Source of the DNA: Clostridiales bacterium
GTDB taxonomy: Bacteria > Bacillota > Clostridia > Clostridiales > Oxobacteraceae
Direction of reading: 5' to 3'
Length of the DNA: 39,091 bases
NCBI GenBank assembly: GCA_030016385.1
Contig: JASEJN010000027.1
Coordinates: 1-39,091, forward strand
Shown: positions 1-8,339 of the stretch, one piece after another
How the letters are laid out: each line of letters opens with the position of its first letter
Numbering within the stretch: the stretch's first letter is position 1
Program-made: the position numbers and the translations under genes
The notes under the pieces: generated by a model
What the model saw: the letters and a program-made list of their open reading frames with translations, nothing else
The model's database searches: none
Told to the model about the DNA's origin: nothing

Positions 1-8
1 TACAAAAC

Positions 9-64
9 TTGAATCTGCCGAATGAGTGTTCAAAATAACATAAGCTCAAATTACGGATCTAAGT
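9..64 (+). repeat. Left copy of a 56-bp inverted repeat found at both window ends
   Basis: Bases 9-64 match the reverse complement of 39036-39091 at 51 of 56 positions, with mismatches at 18, 45, 56, 59 and 60. Similarity stops inward of about position 64. The element presumably continues outside the window. Inside the repeat, TTCAAAATAACATAAG is followed by a looser copy, CTCAAATTACGGATCTAAG, as in the subterminal repeats of some insertion sequences. No transposase is visible, so the nature of the element is unknown. Confidence 0.85.
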
Positions 65-87
65 TATGGTGTATTAAATTTATATAA

Positions 88-134
88 AAAATATGCATCC
101 GTATATTCAGCTTCAATTTTCGAATGCATATTTT
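88..134 (+). other. Hairpin in the AT-rich leader region
   Basis: An 11-bp perfect inverted repeat (AAAATATGCAT at 88-98 and its complement at 124-134) encloses a 25-nt loop. It lies in the geneless 65-326 stretch, which otherwise is AT-rich and holds a possible TATAAT box at 210-215 and a 10-bp palindrome ATGATATCAT at 194-203 ahead of the response regulator. The -35 region is poor, so the promoter is only a suggestion. The hairpin could terminate transcription entering from the left. Confidence 0.35.
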
Positions 135-326
135 ATATTGGAATAATATATATATCTTCAATTCTCAATAAATTTGAATATATTTGTAAAAATATGATAT
201 CATTTGTTATATAATTAAAATAACATGTTGCGATGATTCAATCAGCCGGTGAAATGTTCAAAAGAATATATTCAAGGTAAATGCACTGAGTTTCAAAAGC
301 AGCCTTTTATGTTGAGGTGTATAATA

Positions 327-1013
327 ATGAGTAAAAATATCATGATAGTAGAAGATGAATACAGAATGAGACATCTTCTCTCCGATTATTTCAGGAAAGA
401 AGGATATAGCATCGTCGAAGCGGAAGACGGCAAGGAAGCGCTTGAGAAGTTCAAGGAAGATATAGATGTCATAATCCTTGATATAATGCTTCCAAACTTA
501 GATGGATGGACTGTCTGCAAAGCCATAAGAAATTCTTCAAACGTCCCTATAATAATGTTGACTGCAAAATCGGAAGAGGATGATAAACTTTTAGGATATG
601 AGCTTGGAGCCGATGATTATGTCACAAAACCGTTCAGCCCCAAAGTGCTGGTTGCAAAGGTAAAAGCTCTTATTAAAAGAACCGAAATATTGACAGGCAA
701 CACAGATGGAATAACGGAGTCATCCGGTATCAGAATCGATGAAAACGCCCACGATGTAACTGTCGATGGCCGTCCGGTCAATCTTGCCCCAAAAGAATAT
801 GATCTGCTTTTATATCTCATGAGGAACAAATCCGTCGCATTAGCACGGGAAAAAATACTGGATAATATCTGGGGATACGATTATTATGGGGATTTTAGAA
901 CTGTGGATACGCACATTAAAAGATTGAGAGAAAAACTCGGGGACAAGGGAGAGCTAATATGCACCGTAAGGGGCAGCGGTTATAAGTTTGAGGCAAAAGA
1001 TGAAAAGAAATAG
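327..1013 (+). CDS. OmpR/PhoB-family response regulator
   Basis: Two-component response regulator of 228 residues: an N-terminal receiver domain and a C-terminal winged-helix DNA-binding domain. Visible receiver residues are the acidic pair E9-D10, phospho-acceptor D52 (in ILDIMLPNLDG), T79 and K101 (VTKPF). The C-terminal half ends with the typical TVDTHIKRLREKLG and VRGSGYKF motifs of OmpR-type regulators. I place the start at ATG 327 because GAGGTG lies 7 bases upstream and the receiver fold starts right there; an upstream in-frame ATG at 249 would add 26 residues without a family match. The sensor kinase gene overlaps its end by 14 bases, so the two form a pair. The target genes are unknown. 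Confidence 0.93.
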   Translation: MSKNIMIVEDEYRMRHLLSDYFRKEGYSIVEAEDGKEALEKFKEDIDVIILDIMLPNLDGWTVCKAIRNSSNVPIIMLTAKSEEDDKLLGYELGADDYVTKPFSPKVLVAKVKALIKRTEILTGNTDGITESSGIRIDENAHDVTVDGRPVNLAPKEYDLLLYLMRNKSVALAREKILDNIWGYDYYGDFRTVDTHIKRLREKLGDKGELICTVRGSGYKFEAKDEKK

Positions 1014-2496
1014 CATTGGATTCAAATTGTTTGTGATTACCGTAACCTTTTTCGTTGTTTTTATGAGCACTACTTTGATCTTTCAATCTACCTTTTTTGA
1101 AAAATTTTATGTTAACAGCAAAACAAAAATGCTCCTGTCAAACCTTAAAAAGTTCGAATCCGATTATATCGCATCAGGCAGAGATTATAATTTTATTTTA
1201 AACAGCCTGAAGGAATTTCAGGATTCAAACAACGCAAGAGTAGTTGTGATGAATAAAAACAGAATATTTAATTATACCATAATATCGGGCGGCCCTGATC
1301 CTTCAAAGGATGATATACTAAGTGCCGCAATAATAAGATGGCGGGTTATGGCAAATAATTATAATTCAAGCCAGCCGATCGTGTATGTGGCGAAACATCC
1401 CGTATACAACACCAACAATATAGTCATCATTTCTCCGATGGCTGTTCAAAACAGGATCGAAGATGTCTTTTTTGTGGTATCTTCACTTCAACCTATCGGA
1501 GAGGCTGTTTCGGTCATGAATCAGTTCTATATATATCTTTATTCAGGAGCGCTGATCCTGGTCATTATTATATCCCTGATATATTCGAACATGGTATCCA
1601 AACCATTAAAGATTTTAAATAGTACAGCGATGAAAATGGCTGAACTGGATTTCTCGGCAAAATGTAAAATCAAATCGAAAGATGAGATTGGAAACCTTGC
1701 ATCTACTTTGAATTTTCTGTCTGAAAAATTGAGCATGGCTCTTGGTGAATTGAAAAATGCAAATAAAAAGTTAAAAGCCGATATAGCAAAGGAAAGAAAC
1801 ATCGAGAAAATGCGCAGGGAATTTATAGCAGATGTATCCCATGAGTTAAAGACTCCGATAAGCCTTATAGAAGGCTATGGAGAAGGATTAAAAGACAATA
1901 TAGTTCAGGGCGAGGAGAGGGATTATTATCTGTATGTTATAATAGACGAAGCCCAGAAAATGGGTAAATTAGTTAATGATATGCTGGATCTTTCTCAGCT
2001 TGACTCAGGCAACTACATCCTTTCACCTCAAAACTTTTATATTGATGAGCTCTTGCTGTCTGTTATAAAAAAGTACTCGAACAGCATCGCAGACAAAATG
2101 ATAGATATGAAAACCGACATACAATACAGAAATATAAATGTTTTTGCGGACAGATTCAGGATCGAACAGGTAATAACCAATATATTGAACAATGCAATAA
2201 AGCATACACCTGATAACGGTAAAATCGCTGCAAGCATCACATGCAGCGATACCTCGGTGCTTGTGGAGATAGAAAACCAGGGTGAGCATATACCGGACAG
2301 CGAAATCACAAAGGTATGGGATAAGTTTTACAAGGTTGACAAATCCCGAAACAGAAAGGCAGGAGGCTACGGCCTCGGCCTTGCAATCGTAAAGAAAATA
2401 CTTATACTCCACAAGAGCAAATTCGGCATTAAAAATACAGAATCAGGAGTAAAATTTTATTTTACGTTAAATGGAAAACAAAATGAGGAGGAATAA
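1000..2496 (+). CDS. Membrane sensor histidine kinase
   Basis: Histidine kinase of 498 residues, partner of the response regulator it overlaps. An N-terminal membrane helix (about residues 9-29), an extracytoplasmic sensor region of roughly 145 residues, a second membrane helix (about 178-198), a HAMP linker, a HisKA domain with phospho-histidine H281 in DVSHELKTP, and a HATPase domain with the N box (NNAIKHTPDNGK) and the GGYGLGLAIVK glycine box. This is the classic layout of membrane-bound kinases such as PhoR or VicK. The ATG at 1000 is chosen over the TTG at 988 because GAGG lies 6 bases before it. The stimulus cannot be read from the sequence. It ends three bases before the next gene, so the three genes are probably co-transcribed. 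Confidence 0.92.
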   Translation: MKRNSIGFKLFVITVTFFVVFMSTTLIFQSTFFEKFYVNSKTKMLLSNLKKFESDYIASGRDYNFILNSLKEFQDSNNARVVVMNKNRIFNYTIISGGPDPSKDDILSAAIIRWRVMANNYNSSQPIVYVAKHPVYNTNNIVIISPMAVQNRIEDVFFVVSSLQPIGEAVSVMNQFYIYLYSGALILVIIISLIYSNMVSKPLKILNSTAMKMAELDFSAKCKIKSKDEIGNLASTLNFLSEKLSMALGELKNANKKLKADIAKERNIEKMRREFIADVSHELKTPISLIEGYGEGLKDNIVQGEERDYYLYVIIDEAQKMGKLVNDMLDLSQLDSGNYILSPQNFYIDELLLSVIKKYSNSIADKMIDMKTDIQYRNINVFADRFRIEQVITNILNNAIKHTPDNGKIAASITCSDTSVLVEIENQGEHIPDSEITKVWDKFYKVDKSRNRKAGGYGLGLAIVKKILILHKSKFGIKNTESGVKFYFTLNGKQNEEE

Positions 2497-2498
2497 AA

Positions 2499-3320
2499 AT
2501 GAGTTTAATTTTCTCAGGAATAGCACCGCATGGATCATCAATTATTGAAGAAATCTCCGGCAATGAAAAGGATATGTTTAAGCCTACAAGGTCGGCAATG
2601 GTTGAGCTTGGAAAAAGGTTGAAAAAGAATAACATAGAAACTATTGTGATCATCACCCCTCACGGTTTGAAGCTCAAGGGATATAATGCCGTTTATATAT
2701 CCGAAAACTGCGGTGGTTCCCTTACAGAGTTCGGTAATACCATAAGCATGGAATTAAAATGCGATGTTGAAATAGCAAATGGCATTTTGAAAGAGGCAAG
2801 ACAGAGTAAAATACCATGCATCGGCGCAAATTACGGGACATCATCAGGGCCTGAATCAAAAATGCCTATGGACTGGGGAATAATGATACCCCTTTGGTTT
2901 CTTGGAGGAAATGATGAGTCAAAACCTCAAATAGTGGTCATTACCCCTTCAAGGGACATACCCCTTGATGATCTTGTATCCCTTGGAAAGATCATTGCCA
3001 CAGTATGTCAGAAAAGCGATAAAAAGATCGCGCTTATCGCAAGCGCCGACCAAGCCCATGCCCACAGCAAAGACGGAATCTACGGATTCAATCCGGCTGC
3101 AAAAGAATATGACGAAAAAATCATATCATATTTGAAAGAAGATCGCCTAGACAAGCTTTTGAAAATGGATATGAATTTTATAGAAGATGCCAAACCCGAC
3201 AGCCTGTGGCAAATGCTGATACTTTATGGAGCGCTGCAGGTAGTTCCCATGGCTGGAGAAGTCTTGTCATACCAAGTACCTACTTATTTCGGAATGCTTG
3301 TTGCAAGCTTTCAAAAATAG
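2499..3320 (+). CDS. LigB-fold class III extradiol dioxygenase-like protein
   Basis: A 273-residue protein of the class III extradiol dioxygenase (LigB) superfamily, which includes aromatic ring-cleaving enzymes and Memo-like proteins of the AmmeMemoRadiSam group. Metal-site candidates in the expected places are H11 (GIAPHG) and H55 (TPHG); other conserved-looking stretches are DWG at 125-127 and SADQAHAH at 182-189. The AMMECR1 and radical-SAM partners usual for the AmmeMemoRadiSam type are not next to it. It follows the kinase stop by two bases, and its AGGAGG site lies inside the end of the kinase gene, so translation is likely coupled. The substrate is unknown; aromatic cleavage is only a family-based possibility. 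Confidence 0.8.
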   Translation: MSLIFSGIAPHGSSIIEEISGNEKDMFKPTRSAMVELGKRLKKNNIETIVIITPHGLKLKGYNAVYISENCGGSLTEFGNTISMELKCDVEIANGILKEARQSKIPCIGANYGTSSGPESKMPMDWGIMIPLWFLGGNDESKPQIVVITPSRDIPLDDLVSLGKIIATVCQKSDKKIALIASADQAHAHSKDGIYGFNPAAKEYDEKIISYLKEDRLDKLLKMDMNFIEDAKPDSLWQMLILYGALQVVPMAGEVLSYQVPTYFGMLVASFQK

Positions 3321-3324
3321 CATA

Positions 3325-3357
3325 AAAATAGCTGAGCACGTTATGCTCAGCTATTTT
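3325..3357. terminator. Bidirectional terminator between the LigB-like gene and tRNA-Gln
   Basis: A 14-bp perfect stem (3325-3338 with 3344-3357) around a 5-base loop. The stem ends in AAAA/TTTT, so a T-run follows the hairpin in both directions. It begins four bases after the LigB-like stop codon and ends three bases beyond the tRNA 3' end, so it should serve both convergent units. Confidence 0.85.
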
Positions 3358-3360
3358 ATA

Positions 3361-3436
3361 TGGCTGCCCAGGCAGGACTCGAACCTACACCTCCCTGATC
3401 CAGAGTCAGGTGCCTTACCAATTTGGCCACTGGGCA
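3361..3436 (-). tRNA. tRNA-Gln (anticodon CTG)
   Basis: A 76-base cloverleaf on the minus strand with an encoded CCA end. The acceptor stem TGCCCAG pairs with CTGGGCA, followed by discriminator G and CCA. The anticodon stem CCTGA/TCAGG holds the loop CTCTGGA, giving anticodon CTG for codon CAG. The T arm contains GGTTCGAGTCC. It is a solitary tRNA gene with its own promoter. Confidence 0.96.
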
Positions 3437-3485
3437 ATATACAATTCTACTTTCTGTTTAAAGCGCAATAATTGTAACAGTGTTT

Positions 3486-3514
3486 ATTATATATTGTATT
3501 ATAATAAAAAGCAA
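3486..3514 (-). promoter_or_regulatory. Sigma-A promoter of tRNA-Gln
   Basis: On the minus strand TTGCTT (3509-3514) and TATAAT (3486-3491) are separated by exactly 17 bases. Transcription would start near 3479, about 43 bases before the tRNA. The -35 box overlaps the terminator hairpin of the preceding ABC gene. Confidence 0.7.
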
Positions 3515-3523
3515 TAGCTTTTT
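3506..3523 (-). terminator. Terminator after the ABC exporter pair
   Basis: A short hairpin AAAAAGC-AATA-GCTTTTT just downstream of the second ABC gene, with T-rich sequence on either side. The stem is only 7 bp but ends in a T-run, so modest rho-independent termination is plausible. Confidence 0.55.
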
Positions 3524-3548
3524 TTATTTTATCCTCAATTCGCGAAAT

Positions 3549-5198
3549 CTAACCCACCGGAACAAAACCACCAGCAACATGAAATACCCGATCAATATGC
3601 TTTATGGAGCTTTCCCTATGTGAAGTTATAAGAAGTATCTTGTATTTTTTTAGATTATCGATTACGTTGATTAAGACCCTTTCTTTTTCCTTATCTAAAG
3701 ATGAGAAGGGTTCATCCATTATTATAATCTGCCTGTTGGACATGACTGCCCGTAAAATATTTACAATCTGTCCCTGACCACCGGATAAATTCCCAGCCCT
3801 TTCTTGAATTACCGTATCCAGCCCTTTCGGCAGAGATAAGATCCACCTATCTATACTAAGTTTCTTTGCCCATTCCATACATTCTTCCCGCGTTATAGAT
3901 TTATCACCCATCATTATATTTTCATAAATCGTAGCATTAAAGAGTAACGTATCCGATGGTACAAAGGCTGCCAGCCCTGAAAAATCCCTTTCTTTAATCT
4001 CTTCACCGTTTATGAAAATCTTCATTGTATTACTCCTATACGCTCCCAGGAGTATTTTCAATAGAGTAGTCTTTCCGCTGCCGCTTTCACCAACAATTGC
4101 ATATGAATTTCCCACCTCCATATCCATATTGAAATTGCTTATAATATCTTTTTCGTTATCATAACTGTAGGATATGTTTTCTATCTTCACAGTACTAATG
4201 CTGATATCTGTTTTAATGCCTGCATTTAGCTCTTCTTCTTTTGTATCTAGCACTCTGTAAACTCTATCCCAGGCAGCAGTACTGCTAACAATATTTGCCA
4301 TCCACCTGAAAATGACCTCTACGGGGGTGAGTACCTGTATCAATAATGTTATAAATACAAGTACCTCGCCAATTGTCATTTTCCCTGAAATCGACATATA
4401 CCCTAGAAAAATGGCACTTCCATATAATGAGCTGTTGTTTACAATGTTGTACAGAATTAGTCGTCCGGTGTCCACCTTGGTGGAATTTAAAATATTCGCA
4501 TTATATGTGTTCTTTTCCTTATTGAAAAAGTTTATAAAATAGTTTTTTGCATTATATGCTTTTGCAATATCTGTATTTTCATAGCAATTAATTACTATGC
4601 TAGTGATATTCCCGAGAGATTTTCTCCCTGCGAATTCATATTTTTTTATTCGTCTCAATATTTTTTGATTGACTATCCCGAATAAGATGGCGATAATTAT
4701 GACTGCAATGGCAGCGGGAGCGTTTACAGTGCACATATAGCCTACTGAAAATAACAACATAAAGAAATGAGTGGAAATTCTTGAACCTAGAATGTAAATA
4801 ATCTCCGCCGCCTTTTGCGAATCATTTCTTATTATCGACTGTAAATCTCCTGTCTTGTGCTGTTCATAATCCCTGAATGATACTTTGCTCAGATGTTCAA
4901 ACATTTTTACTCGTATTTGAAGGGCTAACTTTTCCCGTAAAAACATGCAGACAACTGCAACTAGCCACTTTGTCGCATAGCTGATAAATTGGGAAACAAT
5001 GCTAAAAACTATTAAAGCAATAATGCCGTCAAATATCCCCATCGATATACTGTCGGTTATCTTCTGTATATATGCTGCACCATACATCCTAAAGAAACCT
5101 GACATTACAAGAAGTATGGCGACTAATGCAAGCCATAAAAGATTCCTTCGCAGAAACTCTTTTAATAAGTAATTATCATTTTTCCCCTTTGAATTCAT
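3549..5198 (-). CDS. ABC exporter half-transporter, subunit 2
   Basis: A 549-residue half-transporter: an ABC_membrane domain with about six helices (residues 15-310) fused to an ATP-binding domain (about 335-545). It has Walker A (VGESGSGKTT), a canonical signature (LSGGQ), Walker B (IIIMDEP), a D-loop (SSLD) and an H-loop histidine (ITSHRE). The Q-loop glutamine appears to be replaced by serine (FVPSDTLLF). The start has GAGGTG 6 bases upstream. It lies 12 bases behind a second, different half-transporter, so the pair should form a heterodimeric exporter of the BmrCD/LmrCD kind. The substrate could be a peptide, lipid or drug; nothing in the sequence decides. Confidence 0.88.
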   Translation of the reverse strand: MNSKGKNDNYLLKEFLRRNLLWLALVAILLVMSGFFRMYGAAYIQKITDSISMGIFDGIIALIVFSIVSQFISYATKWLVAVVCMFLREKLALQIRVKMFEHLSKVSFRDYEQHKTGDLQSIIRNDSQKAAEIIYILGSRISTHFFMLLFSVGYMCTVNAPAAIAVIIIAILFGIVNQKILRRIKKYEFAGRKSLGNITSIVINCYENTDIAKAYNAKNYFINFFNKEKNTYNANILNSTKVDTGRLILYNIVNNSSLYGSAIFLGYMSISGKMTIGEVLVFITLLIQVLTPVEVIFRWMANIVSSTAAWDRVYRVLDTKEEELNAGIKTDISISTVKIENISYSYDNEKDIISNFNMDMEVGNSYAIVGESGSGKTTLLKILLGAYRSNTMKIFINGEEIKERDFSGLAAFVPSDTLLFNATIYENIMMGDKSITREECMEWAKKLSIDRWILSLPKGLDTVIQERAGNLSGGQGQIVNILRAVMSNRQIIIMDEPFSSLDKEKERVLINVIDNLKKYKILLITSHRESSIKHIDRVFHVAGGFVPVG

Positions 5199-5210
5199 TG
5201 TTTCACACCT

Positions 5211-6830
5211 CTATAGAGAAATTTGCTGTACAGTTTTATTTGCAACCACAAATTTTTTATCAAATTTTAAGCCCATATCATCATGGCAAACCATAACAAC
5301 CGTTTTATCGAGGAATTGCGAAGAAAGCACATCTGCTATTTTCTTCTTGTTATCCTTATCAATATTTGAAAAAATCTCGTCCCCGACAATAAGCTTTGCA
5401 TTTACAGATTTTAGTAATGCTCGGGCAATATTTAACCGCTGCTTTTCCCCTTGTGAATATGACTGAGGATCATTTTTCTGAACGCAGTTTAAATTCAACT
5501 TTTTAAAGATGCTGTCTAACTCCCTCTCATCATAATTGTCAGATAACGCAATATTTTCATAAGCATTACCCACTGTTATGTAACTGTTTTGCGAAATAAA
5601 CGAATAATTTTTGATTATATCTTCCATGTTCATTTGCGATATATCACAATTGCCATAGTAAATCTTGCCTCTCTTAGGCCTATACAATCCAAGAATTAAA
5701 TTTAGCAGTGTGGATTTTCCTTCGCCATTTGGCCCTTCAATCATAACTTTTTCTTTTGGCTTTATTTCAAAGCTGACATCTTTTAAAACTTCTTTTTCAC
5801 CGAAGCTAAAACTGACATTGTCAAACTTTATCGAAAAATTTTCAACGGAATGATTATTGTTTAGGCTTTTGTTTTCCACCGCTTTGTCATTTAAAAAGTC
5901 TGCAACCATTTCAATATTAGGCAGAGCATTGCTCTTATCCGCCAGTCCGGACATAACGGCATTTATCCCCTTTGTAAATAAATCAATCGCAACTGTAAAA
6001 GCCAGGATGACACTAAAATTGGTCTCTTTTCTGAATACTAAATATCCTCCGAAGCCAAATGCTATACCTATTTGCGCGGCTTTCTGAGTAAACCAAACCA
6101 CCTCCGAAAAACCATTATACCAGATAAAATTTTTCCAATCAGCCATCATCGTCTCTGTTTCCTTTTCAAAAAGCTTGTTTTTGAAATATCTTAGACGGTT
6201 GAATACACGGATCACCAGCATGTTGTTTAACAGATCTATCAAAAATCCATTATTTTTCCTGATTGTGTTAGATACGATTTTGGAGCTTGTCTTTATCTTT
6301 CTCTCAAAATATATGAAAAACGTTCGGATAAGTATATTGAAAATAATCATCGCAACCATAAGCTTTATATTCAGCATACCCATGTAAACAATACCTATTA
6401 TAATTACTGCCAATCCTTGAATGAATTGAAATAAAAAAGATAAGGAATTTGAAACGACATTCGTGGCATTTTGAGTTATCAAAGTTACCAGAGCTCCAGA
6501 ATTGTATTGCTTGATCTGCAGTTTCCTCAGGGAAAACAATTTATCTATCATTATACTCTGGACACACTGTTCACATTTATTAAGCGTATGTTGTTCCATA
6601 ACTTTTACCGTAGAAGTTAGAGCTATATATAAGGCCGTTGTAATGATTGCAAAAAAAGCGGAATTCTTAAGTTGTGCTACACTTGCATTCTCGATAGCGC
6701 TTGTTGTCATCCGTAAAACCTCTGGAGTTGCCAATGAAACAATCGCAAAAATTATTTCCATTAATACGCAGCCCAGAATAAAAAGTCTGTACCTTTTACA
6801 ATAAGATAGAAATAGGAATACAGGTTTCAC
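5211..6830 (-). CDS. ABC exporter half-transporter, subunit 1
   Basis: A 539-residue half-transporter with an N-terminal membrane domain (about residues 1-310) and a C-terminal ATPase. Walker A reads EGPNGEGKST, the Q-loop glutamine is present (SFISQNSY), Walker B is LIVGDE and the H-loop is VCHDD. The signature motif is degenerate (YSQGE instead of LSGGQ). I prefer the GTG at 6830, which has a run of seven G 7 bases upstream, to the ATG at 6851, which would lie only about five bases from the predicted transcription start. The gene is first in a two-gene operon with subunit 2 and follows its own promoter, placed just beyond the truncated end of a glycosidase pseudogene. Confidence 0.87.
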   Translation of the reverse strand: MKPVFLFLSYCKRYRLFILGCVLMEIIFAIVSLATPEVLRMTTSAIENASVAQLKNSAFFAIITTALYIALTSTVKVMEQHTLNKCEQCVQSIMIDKLFSLRKLQIKQYNSGALVTLITQNATNVVSNSLSFLFQFIQGLAVIIIGIVYMGMLNIKLMVAMIIFNILIRTFFIYFERKIKTSSKIVSNTIRKNNGFLIDLLNNMLVIRVFNRLRYFKNKLFEKETETMMADWKNFIWYNGFSEVVWFTQKAAQIGIAFGFGGYLVFRKETNFSVILAFTVAIDLFTKGINAVMSGLADKSNALPNIEMVADFLNDKAVENKSLNNNHSVENFSIKFDNVSFSFGEKEVLKDVSFEIKPKEKVMIEGPNGEGKSTLLNLILGLYRPKRGKIYYGNCDISQMNMEDIIKNYSFISQNSYITVGNAYENIALSDNYDERELDSIFKKLNLNCVQKNDPQSYSQGEKQRLNIARALLKSVNAKLIVGDEIFSNIDKDNKKKIADVLSSQFLDKTVVMVCHDDMGLKFDKKFVVANKTVQQISL

Positions 6831-6862
6831 AATAATCCCCCCCGTAAACATAAACCTATTTT

Positions 6863-6891
6863 ATTATATTACGAATAGTCAGTACTTTCAA
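6863..6891 (-). promoter_or_regulatory. Sigma-A promoter of the ABC exporter operon
   Basis: TTGAAA (6886-6891) and TATAAT (6863-6868) on the minus strand, spaced 17 bases. Transcription would start near 6856. This supports the GTG start at 6830 for the first ABC gene. Confidence 0.7.
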
Positions 6892-6904
6892 TCATTTTTG
6901 TTGC

Positions 6905-7720
6905 TTAATAATTTTGCTTTTTAAGGAAGCTGGCAGGAGTTTTTATAGATAGCTTCTCTCCCGTATCCAGCAATACATCCTTAAAGATATTCTCTTCCGG
7001 ATCATAAAGCACCTCAACCATTCTGCGTGCATAATCATTGGCTTGCATGCTTAATTGCTCTGCAAGGCCATAATCTCCTGCCAATCTGGCAATCTCACTC
7101 GTACTGCGAATTTGCATCAATAAGTAACTATTCATATCCAGTGCCAAAATAGGGCCTTTATCAAGGCGCGGCGTGTTATCCCACCCTGTTTCAAAACCAC
7201 TTGAACAGCTTATAAGGTCAAAACGGGTCATACGCTGTGAGAGCCACCATTCATCGTTTTTTATAAGTTTTTTCAATACCTTTTTTGCAAATTCCACATT
7301 ATTTCTTTGTTTTATTAATCTCAATGCCGCCCATCCTACCAGTGGCGGTTGAGACTCATATGGGCGTACCCAGGTAGAACAGATAAATTGAGGAATTTTC
7401 CCATCTATTCTCTGATTTTCAGTTAGAAGCAGAAGTGAATCTTCCGCCAGCAGCGGATTCATATATTCCAGGGCTAAATTCTGGAAACAGGCATCCCACA
7501 AAAAATGGACCGGATACGTTCCCCTGTTTGGAAAAGCAGACACTCTCCCATTTAAAAAACCCGGAGCTTTACAGGAATTAAATAAAAGCGTATTCACAGA
7601 TTTTGCCAGGACTTGTTCTTCATGAGCTGAATCCGCTTTGAGTTCGAGACATCCAATCGCATCTTCAATCCATTCTTTCGTAAGTTCCTCAGCCATATTT
7701 GCAGAATGAGGAGCAGACAT
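6905..7720 (-). pseudogene. C-terminal fragment of a trehalase-like/GH63-like glycosidase
   Basis: This 271-codon frame reads as the catalytic (alpha/alpha)6-barrel part of a trehalase-like (GH37/GH63, MGH1-type) glycosidase; characteristic stretches are FPNRGTYPVHFLWDACFQ, QRIDGKIPQFI and GFETGWDNTPR. It is broken at both ends. At its 5' side it is joined to the N-terminal fragment by a one-base frameshift near 7731. At its 3' side it stops right after KTPASFL, where relatives continue with a further part of the barrel. The apparent ATG at 7720 is internal to the family, so this is not an independent gene. The enzyme would have hydrolysed an oligosaccharide. Confidence 0.75.
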
Positions 7721-7730
7721 AATAAGTTTT

Positions 7731-8093
7731 TCAATCTTTCCGCAAAGCAGTGATCTTGATAAAAGAGACTCCTTCGCATTCTATTACCCATGAATTCCGA
7801 GCATAAAAAGCGAAATGCACGTTACCTTCATCTAAAATATCCGTTACCCCTAATATGCATTTTCTGGCATTCCTGATGTTTCCCGGTATTTCTATAAATG
7901 GATCACCCATCTCATTTGTATTGCGGTTATAATGTATAAATAGAGTTTTGATACCCGGCATATCATCATTAAAACCTAATCCGATATCCGAATAATGTGG
8001 GCTGAAAGATTTTGCAGCCGTGGAATAATCCAAATTGCAACCCAGTGTGGCAATTAATTTATCAATATACGGAGACTTTTTATCCTTATCCAA
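7731..8093 (-). pseudogene. N-terminal fragment of the same trehalase-like glycosidase
   Basis: A 120-codon frame with a genuine start: TTG at 8093 with AAAGGAG 8 bases upstream. It encodes the beta-rich N-terminal part of the glycosidase whose barrel continues at 7720. The frame ends at a TGA inside CGGAAAGATTGAAAAACTT; changing the count by one base in this stretch joins it to the frame reading IEKLIMSAPH, so a single frameshift explains the break. A sequencing error could explain this lesion but not the missing C-terminus downstream. It sat behind a sugar permease gene, of which a remnant lies 21 bases upstream. Confidence 0.72.
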
Positions 8094-8114
8094 TTGTTTT
8101 TCTCCTTTCTATAC

Positions 8115-8285
8115 TCATCCTTTTATACTCCCAATCATAACACCTTTTACAAAATATTTTTGCACGAATGGATAAATTACAAGTATCGGAACAGCAACCC
8201 AGGCATTCTGACGCGTGTATTTAAAAAACTGGAAGGGATCACGCCCAGCCAGTTCAGAGAACAAAACATATAGAATGCCATTGGA
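8115..8285 (-). pseudogene. C-terminal remnant of a sugar ABC transporter permease (LplC/MalG type)
   Basis: The minus strand translates to a C-terminal tail containing FSELAGRDPFQFFKYTRQN and ending YFVKGVMIGSIKG before a TGA at 8115-8117. This is the ending of LplC/AraQ/MalG-type inner membrane permeases for carbohydrates (binding-protein-dependent transport family). Only about 55 codons remain and there is no start, so it is a fragment. Its position directly upstream of the glycosidase fragment shows both came from one lost sugar-utilisation operon. Confidence 0.75.
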
Positions 8286-8300
8286 AAGCTTTTTCGCTTT

Positions 8301-8339
8301 AAAATGAGGAATAAACTAACTTATTCTTTTTCTCATTTT
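8301..8339 (-). terminator. Hairpin at the end of yunB
   Basis: AAAATGAG (8301-8308) pairs with CTCATTTT (8332-8339), with a nested GAATAA/TTATTC stem. The right arm includes the yunB stop codon. No clear T-run follows on the minus strand, so it may be a weak terminator or a stabilising 3' hairpin. Confidence 0.35.

Noticed and set aside
3361..6830. Genomic island inserted at tRNA-Gln carrying the ABC exporter
   Set aside because: The exporter lies on the 5' side of the tRNA, no integrase is present and no repeat of the tRNA 3' end was found.
7594..7791. Third minus-strand frame of 65 codons over the glycosidase frameshift
   Set aside because: It lacks family resemblance and a ribosome site; it is a shadow of the two glycosidase fragments.
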